Source: Ichthyophis bannanicus (lineage: Eukaryota > Chordata > Amphibia > Gymnophiona > Ichthyophiidae). From it: 64,000 nucleotides of DNA. Each line of letters begins with the position of its first letter. Within the stretch, counting starts at the first letter, position 1. A model generated the notes under the pieces. It did not search any database, was not told the origin of the DNA, and saw only the letters and a program-made list of their open reading frames with translations. Below are positions 1-8,960 of the stretch, piece by piece. Position numbers and translations under genes: made by a program. Where the stretch lies: contig JAWIIG010000037.1 of assembly GCA_033557465.1 (NCBI GenBank), positions 3,348,001 to 3,412,000 of the forward strand, written 5' to 3'.

Positions 1-1164
1 TGGGGGCCTCAGCAGGATGCATCTGGATGGAATAGGTCATTAGAAGCTGTAGTGGATCTCTGTCCTGTCCACCTGCCTCTTCCCCATCCTCTCTTCCCCG
101 TCCTGTCCTTCCCCCTCCCCTTCCTTTTCCCACTCCCCATCCTCTCTCTCCCCTTCCTATATCATCTCCCCTGCCTTCCATTCCTTGACCTTCATCATTG
201 CATGAAGGTCATCATTACCAGGCCCCTCCCTCTTTCCAGTATGGCGTATACCCAGAGCCAGTCCTTTGTTGCTAGCCCTTACCCTTGCTGCCTCAGGATA
301 TATGGGTCCAAGTGCTTGCCATCCCCTCCTTGCTCCTTGTTAGGGAGATGGGGGGGGGGGTTCCCTTCTCTCCTGTCCCCTTCCAACACAGACAGATGCC
401 TTGACAAGGAGCTCTTACTGCTGCTGCCTGACTCTTTGGTGATGATGGTTGTGGTCAGGGCTGGCCCATCCACTAGGCAGGCTAGGCAGCCACCTAAGGC
501 AGCAGATCTCTGTGGGCAGCCTAGCATGGTGCCCCTGGCAGGCCATGTGCACACATGTGCACATATGGCCTGATGCTCCTGACTCCCCTTCAACAGAAAG
601 TTGCGTCGGAGTGGGATCAGAAGCGGCATTTCATGTGTGCATGGCCTGCCACAAGTAGCTGTCTCTGCCACTGCTGCCCCCTCCTCCAACCCCGCTGATG
701 GAATTGGCAGCAGTAAGAGGGCAATGGCAAGGCTCGGTGGGGGGGAGGTCAACATAGCTAGGGCTTCTGCCTGCGACAACAAAAACCCTTGGGCTGACAT
801 TAGATATGGTGGTGATGACTTGGCCAGATCTGGCCCAGGTACTGCTGCAGGTGGTGGTGGTGGTAGTGATGTCAATGGTAATATAGCATGTACTGTCTAC
901 CGCTGCAGCTGCAAAACAGATAGGTTCTGCTTAGTGCTATGATGTGAGCTGGTGTGCCACAGGGATCTACACCTTATAGTTGCATCTTCAATAGCTTGCT
1001 ACATAAATTGGTACGTGTCCTTCTGGCCCTGCCTGTACATACTGCCTGCTGATTAACCATTATATTACAGGGATGTCTCTCTTCCATTATATCTATGGAG
1101 GGGGAAATCGCAGAAGCATAACACAGACAGTCAATATTTGGGCCCCTTAGGGTGCATCCTCTGA
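1..1164. other. Unassigned flank with low-complexity tracts
   Basis: I recognise no gene here. Positions 60-190 are a C/T-rich tract and 350-360 is a G run. The overlapping frames on both strands look like chance frames in biased sequence. At 467 a stretch beginning CAGGGCTGGCCC and followed by a GGC-rich segment resembles the hAT-type ends seen at 11726 and 54742, but I found no matching opposite end. Confidence 0.5.
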
Positions 1165-1173
1165 TGTCATGAA

Positions 1174-2292
1174 GTGGGTATCAATAAAGATGCAAACCTG
1201 AAAAGAAACCCTGTTTCTCAGAGAAATCTAGATGTGCAGTTACCTCAAGGCACAGCTAGAGGGGGCAGGAGTGATCATACAGGAGCTAATGAGCCTAAGA
1301 GAGCTAATGACTTGCACCTGGGAATGAGCCCGGGAGTTTCAAAGGAAAGATTCCTTTATAAGCAGAAGCTGAATGCTAGCAAAGGAGGAACACCTCTATT
1401 GGGGGGAACACCTCTATTGAGAGGAACAGCTCCAGGAGAAGGACAGACGAGAGGAACACCTCAAAGGAGAGGACAGAGAAAAGGAACAGCTCTGAGGGAA
1501 GGAGCAGCTCTAAGAGAAGGAGAAGGACTTGGAGAAAGAATCCTACCTGAGCAAGCCCAAAGGAACAGAGTTCACAAAGGTGGAGTTCAGAAGGGCTAGG
1601 CTAAGCGAGCAGCTGTTCAGAGGGAGTCTGCTGGAGAAAGCACTAAGGCTAGAGAATGTGCCACTCCCTGTTCCCACAACGTTCCTGATTCAAAGGCAGA
1701 GAGACGTATCCACAGAACCAGAGAGATAGGTTTGGAGGAAAGCCTGCAGTCTCTGGGAAATACTAGTCAAGTTTTACCAGGCACCAAAGGAAAAGCAGTT
1801 TCTGACAAAGCTAAGTTCTTACCGAAGCATAAAGTTGAATCCACACCAGGTTTTACCAAGCTGCCAGAAAGCACAGCCCTGCCTAGAGCTTATCGGCAGA
1901 GAACCTGTTGCAGGAGAAACGTTTCTGGGAGAGAAAGCTCCACGGATTCAAACCACAGAGGCTCCAGGTATGAAAGCTTTATTCATGATACTGAATGCTT
2001 AACTCCTAGAGGCACTGCTAAAACAAATACTCAGTTTGTAAGGAAGAAGAAACCAGGGTGGTTTCAGAAAATTCCCAGAGAACTTAAAATACAGTCTTAT
2101 TGGAGGCAAGAGCCTAGAGACACTTCACGTAGACCTGTAGCAGACAGGGACAGTGACTACTCTGATGATGAATGTAGTGGAGCAGAATCCATGGAAATTG
2201 AATATATAAATGCTGTTCCCATTCCTCCACCAGAAGAGATGGATTGTGGTTTGTGCATGGCCATGAGCCTAGAATCTGTAGCCACTGTATAA
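1174..2292 (+). other. Reading frame embedded in the LTR
   Basis: The LTR carries a long reading frame in two parts, 1174-1599 and 1732-2292, encoding a basic, charged, Gly/Arg/Thr-rich polypeptide with an acidic C-terminal stretch. In the 3' LTR the stop at about 1599 is absent (TAG in this copy, CAG there), so the main polyprotein reads through. That copy instead has one A fewer at the site matching 1752, which shifts it to an early stop at 6536. Each LTR therefore lacks the other's defect, suggesting that the parental LTR was open across most of this span. I recognise no domain. Whether it is translated is unknown. Confidence 0.5.
2203..2210 (+). promoter_or_regulatory. Candidate LTR TATA box
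   Basis: TATATAAA lies about 260 bp before an AATAAA in the same LTR, the spacing expected for a U3 promoter and an R-region polyadenylation signal. The 3' LTR has the same motif at about 8520, after the Penelope insertion. Confidence 0.45.
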
Positions 2293-2469
2293 CTGAGAAG
2301 AAGTTTGTTTAATTCTTATTGTGTTGGAATGAAGTGAATTCCTCTGATTAACCCTTGCACTAATTGTGGAGTTTAACAATTAGTCAGCTTGTTAATACTG
2401 GTACCTTTTGAAACAAAGGACATTCTTTTGATTTCTCAATGTCTTATTTGAACCCTTGCAAGGACGGGG

Positions 2470-2475
2470 AATAAA
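2470..2475 (+). terminator. LTR polyadenylation signal
   Basis: AATAAA is followed by a T-rich stretch, and the same signal stands at 8786-8791 in the 3' LTR. This is consistent with the R/U5 boundary of an LTR. Confidence 0.55.
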
Positions 2476-2647
2476 GCCTTGTTTTCCCTACACTTGGTTT
2501 GATTATTGAGCTCTCATAGGAAGCTGGAAATAAGTAAGACCATTTGCCATTCGTGGACCTTACATTTCATCACGCTCCCTAAATAATTTCTATCGTGGAG
2601 CATGCTCATACTTCGAATGGTCACCAGGGGATGCCCTCACGACAGAA

Positions 2648-2665
2648 TGGCGTAGTTGTTTGGAT
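2648..2665 (+). other. Candidate primer-binding site
   Basis: The sequence starts TGGCGTAG, three bases after the LTR end. The TGG would pair with the CCA end of a tRNA. I cannot name the tRNA. Confidence 0.35.
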
Positions 2666-2900
2666 TTGGATATGATCCTAAGACATACTGGAAAGAAAAA
2701 GAAAAATTACCAGTATTCAGCTTGAAAAAAAAAAAAGGAAAACCCGGACCGGATGTAAAGAAACTCGGATCGGAGGAGAAAACGTGGACCAGACTACAGA
2801 GAATCTGGAACGGAAGGCGAGGTTCCTGACTACAGTGGAGAGTGCTACAACGCAGAGCAGCACCACTCTTGCTGAGAGCTGGAGTCTACACTTCTACCAG

Positions 2901-3039
2901 GTAACAGGTAGAAGGGCATGACTTGAGTGGATAAGAGTAAAATTTAAAGGGGAATTTAAAAGAAAAAAAAAAGGGAAGTGTAGGTCTGACTTTTGGTACA
3001 GCCACACTTGGGTTTTTTTTGTTTCCCTTTGTTTTCCAG
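2901..3039 (+). other. Candidate 5'-leader intron
   Basis: A CCAG/GTAACA donor at 2900/2901 and a T-rich tract ending TTTTCCAG at 3039 frame a 139-bp segment just upstream of the polyprotein ATG at 3054. Splicing is inferred from consensus only. Confidence 0.35.
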
Positions 3040-3053
3040 GGGATCTCATCGCC

Positions 3054-6000
3054 ATGGAGCAGCTAGAGATGTTTAGCTGGATGGCTGCACAGTTGAGCAA
3101 GCAAGCGGAACTGGCTGCGCAAACACAGCAGCATGCAATCTTGGCCATGCAGGAACAGCAGAAGCCAGTCTTGCAGATGCTGGAAACCTGGCTGAGCCAT
3201 CAACAGAAGACACAGGAAAAAGCCGCAGGACATCTGAAGCAGAGCTCAGGACTGGGCAACTGTCCGGTAGGACTAGGGTCCTATGAGACTCTAACTTTGG
3301 GGAAGTTAGGGGTAAATGATGATCCAGATGACTTCCTGGACTCTTTTGAAAGAATAGCTCTTTCCTTGGGTTGGCCGGAAGAGCAGTGGTCCATTAGATT
3401 GGCAGTTTCCCTCACTGGAGAGGCACTGTCAGCCTATAGGGCAATGCCCGCTTCGTTAGCGAACAATTATAGCGAGGTAACGAAGGCCATCAGGGAACGC
3501 CTGGGCCTGACTCCTCTCATCTATAACCGTAAGCTAAGTGCGGCGCACCTTGAAGTAGGTGAAACGCCGAAAACATTAGGTCACAGGCTGAAGAGCTTAG
3601 CCGAGAAGTGGCTAAGGCCTAGTGAAAAAACCATTGAAATGCTGATGGATATGATAATCCTTGAGCAGTTCATGACTGCAGTACCCAGTAGTATACAGAG
3701 CTTCCTTATCCTACAGAATTGTCGCACTACTGCAGAGGCTATTGCCTTAACTGAAAGGTATTTAGAGGCTGAATTAGCTACCCAGCGTACTGGGGAGGTA
3801 GCAAAGATGGCAGTAGCGACATTCAAGCAGTCATCAGGAAGTCTCTCACAGTATAAAACACAAAATGTGAAAAGTGATAAGAATGTAGAGAAAAATCATT
3901 CTAAAAGATGTTTTGGTTGTGGAAAATTGGGACATGTTATGAATGAGTGCCGAGTACGTACTGCTCTCATGGGGGAGAACAGACAAATGTTATCAGAAGG
4001 ATTTGTACTTGATGTCACTGTACAAGGAGTAGCTGCCAAAGCTCTACTTGACTCTGGCGCGGACCAGACAATGATTTCGCGCAAGCTCTGGTCTGTTATC
4101 AAAGAGCAAGCTACGTCTGCCCCAGATCAACCAGATGGCAGAGTCAAGATAAAATGTGTACATGGCGCTGCCACCTTTAATCCTGTGTACAATTTACTGG
4201 TCAGAGGTTTGGGAATAGAAAAAAAAATGTTGATAGCTGTAGTGCCCAGATTAGCTAAAGAGCTAGTCTTAGGTAGGGACTGGCCACAGTTTGAAAGAGG
4301 CCTAGAGAAGGGTCTAAACCCCAGAGAAGTTTTTGTCTCCACTCGCAACCAGACGAGTGCCGCAGAGAAACCCTCATGTTCTAGGGAAGAAAGTTTAGAT
4401 GACCTCCCATCCCATGATGATTTAGTAAATACTCCTTTAGAGAGGGATAGAAAGACTAAAGCCGAAAAGCGCAAAGAGAGAAAGGGATGTTCTCAGGGCA
4501 GAGCAGATTTGGAAGCAGGTGAGGAACTACCCTGGATTCCAGCAGAGCTCGTAGAGAAGTTCCCTTCATTTGCCACAGAGCAACGAGATGACCCTGCGCT
4601 GGCACGCGCATTTGAACATGCTCAAACGAAGATAAATGTTTTCCCAAGATTTATAAAGGAAGAAGGGCTCCTATACAGGGAAAGTATAGACCCATGGACT
4701 AAAGATGTCCGCAAACAGCTGGTAGTCCCAAATACATTTAAGTCTGCAGTGCTAAGGTTAGCCCATGATCACCCAGTGAGCGGTCACAAAGGGGTACAGG
4801 GGACCCTTGACCAGATACTGGCCAGATTCTATTGGCCAGGAGTTTTTAAGGAGGTCTCACGTTTTTGTGAGTCCTGTGCCTCCTGCCAACGGGTGACCTC
4901 CATAAGACCAGCTGGGGTGCCATTACTGCCGATGCCAGTAATAACCGATCCAATCAGAAGGATAGCCATGGACATAGTCGGTCCCCTCATAAAAATGCCT
5001 AGGGGTTTCCAATATATATTGGTCATCATAGACCAGGCAACACGTTTCCCCTGGGCGGTGCAATTGAGGAATATATCAGCCAAATCCATCGCCATGGAGC
5101 TTATAAAGCTATTTTGCGAGGTGGGATTCCCTCAAGAAGTTTTGACAGACAGAGGTATGAACTTCATGTCCAAATATTTAGCCCAGGTATGGGACACTTT
5201 TGGCATCAGGCATCTCAAAACCGCCGCATATCACCCCCAATGCAATGGTTTGGTGGAGAGAATGAACCAGACCATCAAGCAGATGCTGCGACGAGTGCTG
5301 GACGGAGAGATGGCAGAGTGGGACACAATGCTCCCATTTATATTGTGCGCATGCAGAGAAAGGACACAGGTTTTATTAGGCACGTCGCCTTATGAACTGA
5401 TGTATGGGAGATCGCCCAGAGGAGTGCTCGATATCCTGAGGGAGCAATGGGTGGAACCTGTACAAAATGAAGTAGGGATACCACAGTTTTTGAGAAGTTT
5501 AAGAAGCCGATTAAGACAGACTTCATGTTTTGCTGACGAAAAGCTGAAGGACAGTCAGCAAAAGCAAAAACAGTACTATGACAGAGATACCAAGCCCCGA
5601 CATCTAACCGCTGGTGAGAAGGTAATAGTCTTGATATCAGGCCCCACTCTGAAGTTTGAAGCCCGATGGAAAGGACCTTACATAGTGGTCAAACCACTTG
5701 GTCCAGCATCCTATCTAATACGGGACGCAAAGGGACATGAACAAGTGTACCACATAAATGTTCTTCGACTCTGGCACGAGAGGTTAGCCTTGTTTACGTC
5801 AGCACAGAAGATGTCTAGGATTACGTGCTGTAATAAGGGTGAACATTCAGCCCGTAATATTTTAAGAGGGGGGATGTGTCATGAAGTGGGTATCAATAAA
5901 GATGCAAACCTGAAAAGAAACCCTGTTTCTCAGAGAAATCTAGATGTGCAGTTACCTCAAGGCACAGCTAGAGGGGGCAGGAGTGATCATACAGGAGCTA

Positions 6001-6536
6001 ATGAGCCTAAGAGAGCTAATGACTTGCACCTGGGAATGAGCCCAGGAGTTTCAAAGGAAAGATTCCTTTATAAGCAGAAGCTGAATGCTAGCAAAGGAGG
6101 AACACCTCTATTGGGGGGAACACCTCTATTGAGAGGAACAGCTCCAGGAGAAGGACAGACGAGAGGAACACCTCAAAGGAGAGGACAGAGAGAAGGAACA
6201 GCTCTGAGGGAAGGAGCAGCTCTAAGAGAAGGAGAAAGACTTGGAGAAAGAATCCTACCTGAGCAAGCCCAAAGGAACAGAGTTCACAAAGGTGGAGTTC
6301 AGAAGGGCCAGGCTAAGCGAGCAGCTGTTCAGAGGGAGTCTGCTGGAGAAAGCACTAAGGCTAGAGAATGTGCCACTCCCTGTTCCCACAACGTTCCTGA
6401 TTCAAAGGCAGAGAGACGTATCCACAGAACCAGAGAGATAGGTTTGGAGGAAAGCCTGCAGTCTCTGGGAATACTAGTCAAGTTTTACCAGGCACCAAAG
6501 GAAAAGCAGTTTCTGACAAAGCTAATTTCTTACTGA
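3054..6536 (+). CDS. Gag-protease-integrase polyprotein lacking reverse transcriptase
   Basis: This is an uninterrupted 1160-residue frame. Residues about 80-250 resemble a retroelement capsid of the SCAN-related type. A CCHC zinc knuckle follows (C286, C289, H294, C299), then an aspartic protease with DSGAD at 333-337. The integrase begins with an HHCC zinc-binding unit (His around 571-578, Cys 608 and 611), followed by a catalytic core with D640, D699 and E735, giving exact D,D-35-E spacing, and a C-terminal SH3-like tail at about 860-920. The frame then runs into the 3' LTR, passing over the polypurine tract. No reverse transcriptase or RNase H lies between protease and integrase or after the integrase. 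In Gmr1-type gypsy elements the integrase precedes the reverse transcriptase, so the simplest reading is loss of RT-RNase H just before the 3' LTR. The copy would need RT supplied in trans. Confidence 0.85.
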   Translation: MEQLEMFSWMAAQLSKQAELAAQTQQHAILAMQEQQKPVLQMLETWLSHQQKTQEKAAGHLKQSSGLGNCPVGLGSYETLTLGKLGVNDDPDDFLDSFERIALSLGWPEEQWSIRLAVSLTGEALSAYRAMPASLANNYSEVTKAIRERLGLTPLIYNRKLSAAHLEVGETPKTLGHRLKSLAEKWLRPSEKTIEMLMDMIILEQFMTAVPSSIQSFLILQNCRTTAEAIALTERYLEAELATQRTGEVAKMAVATFKQSSGSLSQYKTQNVKSDKNVEKNHSKRCFGCGKLGHVMNECRVRTALMGENRQMLSEGFVLDVTVQGVAAKALLDSGADQTMISRKLWSVIKEQATSAPDQPDGRVKIKCVHGAATFNPVYNLLVRGLGIEKKMLIAVVPRLAKELVLGRDWPQFERGLEKGLNPREVFVSTRNQTSAAEKPSCSREESLDDLPSHDDLVNTPLERDRKTKAEKRKERKGCSQGRADLEAGEELPWIPAELVEKFPSFATEQRDDPALARAFEHAQTKINVFPRFIKEEGLLYRESIDPWTKDVRKQLVVPNTFKSAVLRLAHDHPVSGHKGVQGTLDQILARFYWPGVFKEVSRFCESCASCQRVTSIRPAGVPLLPMPVITDPIRRIAMDIVGPLIKMPRGFQYILVIIDQATRFPWAVQLRNISAKSIAMELIKLFCEVGFPQEVLTDRGMNFMSKYLAQVWDTFGIRHLKTAAYHPQCNGLVERMNQTIKQMLRRVLDGEMAEWDTMLPFILCACRERTQVLLGTSPYELMYGRSPRGVLDILREQWVEPVQNEVGIPQFLRSLRSRLRQTSCFADEKLKDSQQKQKQYYDRDTKPRHLTAGEKVIVLISGPTLKFEARWKGPYIVVKPLGPASYLIRDAKGHEQVYHINVLRLWHERLALFTSAQKMSRITCCNKGEHSARNILRGGMCHEVGINKDANLKRNPVSQRNLDVQLPQGTARGGRSDHTGANEPKRANDLHLGMSPGVSKERFLYKQKLNASKGGTPLLGGTPLLRGTAPGEGQTRGTPQRRGQREGTALREGAALREGERLGERILPEQAQRNRVHKGGVQKGQAKRAAVQRESAGESTKARECATPCSHNVPDSKAERRIHRTREIGLEESLQSLGILVKFYQAPKEKQFLTKLISY
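5864..5874 (+). other. Polypurine tract
   Basis: AAGAGGGGGGA directly precedes the 3' LTR start, the usual place for the plus-strand primer of an LTR retroelement. Confidence 0.75.
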
Positions 6537-7141
6537 AGCATGAAGTTGAATCCACCCCAGGTTTTACCAAGCTGCCAGAAAGCACAGCCCTGCCTAGAGC
6601 TTATCAGCAGAGAATCTGTTGCAGGAGAAATGTTTCTGGGAGAGAAAGCTCCACGGATTCAAACCACAGAGGCTCCAGGTATGAAAGCTTTATTCATGAT
6701 ACTGAATGCTTAACTCCTAGAGGCACTGCTAAAACAAATACTCAGTTTGTAAGGAAGAAGAAACCAGGGTGGTTTCAGAAAATTCCCAGAGAACTTAAAA
6801 CACAGTGTTATTGGAGGCAAGAGCCTAGAGACACTTCACATAGACCTGTAGCAGACAGGGACAGTGACTATTCTGATGATGAATGTAGTGGAATCCTAAG
6901 TATGAAACCCGCTGAAATCAAATTAACAACCCAAAAAAATTGAAGATCTCAGAAAAACAAACACCCCCTCAAAATAAAGCAATGGTGAGAAAAACTTTTT
7001 TTGTCGGAATATAAAAACAAAGTACCAGGAATTCAGTCCAGGTACCACTGTGGTAATTCCTTTTTATTAAAGGTATGGATAAAAGATTCAAATCCAAACA
7101 CTTAGCTTTTTGTAGAGTGCTCTCCTCCGCACTGCAAAAAT

Positions 7142-7245
7142 CTGCCAGCAAATATAGTTGCGACGTGGCTCCACGTTTCGGGTGTAATCACAGATGTAGA
7201 AAAACCTTAAACACCCTGCTTCAGGCCCATCCAAACTGGCAAAAA
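7142..7245 (-). ncRNA. Hammerhead-ribozyme-like motif in the PLE 3' region
   Basis: Read on the minus strand, CTGA (7224-7221) is followed by a stem II pairing GGGTGT (7216-7211) with ACACCC (7185-7180). GAAA comes immediately after (7179-7176), then a stem III with CGTG and CACG around a GAGC loop (7175-7164) and TC at the expected cleavage position (7163-7162). A distal stem I is possible between TGCCAG and CTGGCA. This is hammerhead order. It departs from the consensus in the first core strand, CTGAAGCA instead of CTGANGA (an extra C or a changed A9). PLEs are known to carry hammerheads. Activity is uncertain. Confidence 0.6.
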
Positions 7246-7421
7246 TCAAAGCTTGAATAAAACAACCCCGGAGGTGTACCTCACCAAGTAGTCGTCGGCG
7301 TCTGACGTCAGCATATACGAACAACTCTAATCCTCCAATCACAAAACAGGAAACCCCTGACACGGAGGGAAACCCAGTCAAACAGGGAAACCCCCACCAG
7401 GAGCCCATCAAGAGATTATAC

Positions 7422-8482
7422 CTAAATGATAGTGTGCCAATCCACCTGAAGATTGAGACCATGAGGGGTAACAGAATCCAAAGAGTATATCCAGCGTTGT
7501 TCACGCTGTTGCAGGCGTTGTTCTCTGTCGCCACCCCTAGGATCAACAGGGATATGATCTAACACCCTCCAGCGTAATGAAGAAAATTCATGTGCCATTG
7601 ATATACAGTGATCCACCATAGGGGCAGAAAGAATTCCGGTGCGCAAACGAGAGGCATGTTCAGCCAAACGTGTTTTTATGGCTCTTGTAGTTCGCCCCAC
7701 ATAGTACAAAGAACAGGGGCATATTATTATATATACTACAAAGCAAGAGGTACAGTCAGTATGCCACCTGGTGGTGTAAACTCGGGAGGTATGTGGGTCC
7801 ATCCAATCAGAGCCCTCTAACACAAGAGGGCAATATATACAATGTCCACAAGAAAAATGTCCATTGTCCCCATGCCGTTCTAAAGGGCGATCTTGAACAG
7901 AAGTCGTGTGCATAATAACATCCCTTAAATTGGCTGTATGGGAATATGCAATACGTAAGGGAACATCACGAAAACATTCATGGGATCCCAAAATGGGCCA
8001 AAAATGATGCAATAACTTGGTAGCTTGTGGCATACTAGAAGTATAAGGCAAGACCCCATTAACCGCCGGGTCAGGCGACGAAGTATTTTTTGGAATGAGC
8101 AGCCAATCTTGATGCAAATGACGAGCCCTCTTAAAGGCCCGATCAACTATTACCATGGGGTAACCCCTATTAATCAGGCGTAATTTCAACTCCTTTGCAT
8201 GAGAAAGGAAATCGGCCAAAGTTGAACAATTCCGCCGAAGGCGCAAAAACTGCCCATAAGGGAGACCCCGTTTAAGCGCTCGAGGGTGAAAACTATCAAA
8301 ATGTAATAAGGTGTTACGTTGAATAGGCTTACGATATAGGGTGTTCTCAAAACCTTGAGGAGTCAGGATCACCCAGATGTCCAAAAATTGAATGTGACAA
8401 GGGTTAATCTGAGCCGTAAATTGAATACGAGCCACATGAGAATTTAATCTGTCCAAAAACTGATCCAGCTCCTCCTCATTTG
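7422..8482 (-). pseudogene. Penelope-type RT C-terminus and GIY-YIG endonuclease
   Basis: The frame is open across the insertion and stops at 7422; translation upstream of 8482 is LTR sequence and does not belong to it. The first part matches the region after the RT catalytic core in PLEs (FLDIWV, then a TLYRKP-like segment and an SFHPRALK-like segment). The RT active-site box lies upstream and is lost. A cysteine-rich linker (CGHCIYC, then CTSC) precedes LYYVGRTT and TRLAEH, the GIY-YIG-type tyrosine-glycine box and the following arginine-histidine helix. In intact PLEs this endonuclease nicks DNA for target-primed reverse transcription. The fragment has no own start, so it is not a working gene. 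Confidence 0.85.
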
Positions 8483-8960
8483 GATGAATGTAGTGGAGCA
8501 GAATCCATGTAAATTGAATATATAAATGCTGTTCCCATTCCTCCACCAGAAGAGATGGATTGTGGTTTATGCATGGCCACGAGCCTAGAATCTGTAGCCA
8601 CTGTATAACTGAGAAGAAGTTTGTTTAATTCTTATTGTGTTGGAATGAAGTGAATTCCTCTGATTAACCCTTGCACTAATTGTGGAGTTTAACAATTAGT
8701 CAGCTTGTTAATACTGGTACCTTTTGAAACAAAGGACATTCTTTTGATTTCTCAATGTCTTATTTGAACCCTTGCACCGACGGGGAATAAAGCCTTGTTT
8801 TCCCTATACTTGGTTTGATTATTGAGCTCTCATAGGAAGCTGGAAATAAGTAAGACCATTTGCCATTCGTGGACCTTACATTTCATCACGCTCCCTAAAT
8901 AATTTCTATCGTGGAGCATGCCCATACTTCGAATGGTCACCAAGGGATGCCCTCACGACA

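Larger units (their letters stand above)
1165..2644 (+). repeat. 5' LTR of the gag-protease-integrase element
   Basis: This is an about 1.48-kb direct repeat of 5877-8960 once the Penelope insertion in the 3' copy is removed. It starts with TGTCATGAAG (or with the TG at 1162) and ends in CGACA, giving the usual TG...CA ends. The two LTRs differ at only scattered positions, so the insertion is fairly young. I see no clear target duplication: the flanks are tctga and acatg. A degenerate purine-rich repeat lies at about 1380-1530. Confidence 0.9.
6893..8482 (-). mobile_element. 5'-truncated Penelope-like element
   Basis: The insertion interrupts the 3' LTR and is bounded by a 15-bp perfect target duplication starting GATGAATG (6878-6892 and 8483-8497). 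On the minus strand it encodes the end of a Penelope-type RT and a GIY-YIG endonuclease, followed by about 530 bp of 3' sequence containing a hammerhead-like fold. The N-terminal and catalytic parts of the RT are missing, as expected of a 5'-truncated insertion. Confidence 0.88.
5877..8960 (+). repeat. 3' LTR split by a Penelope-like element
   Basis: Positions 5877-6892 and 8483-8960 together repeat the 5' LTR at 1165-2644. The two parts are separated by a 1.59-kb insertion flanked by a 15-bp duplication of LTR sequence. The LTR ends in CGACA at 8960, as the 5' copy does. Confidence 0.9.

Noticed and set aside
52..942. Several overlapping frames on both strands at the left edge.
   Set aside because: They come from C/T-rich and low-complexity sequence, overlap each other and show no domain.
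1165..8960. An endogenous retrovirus.
   Set aside because: No envelope gene is present, and the protease-integrase order and capsid type fit a gypsy-type retrotransposon better.
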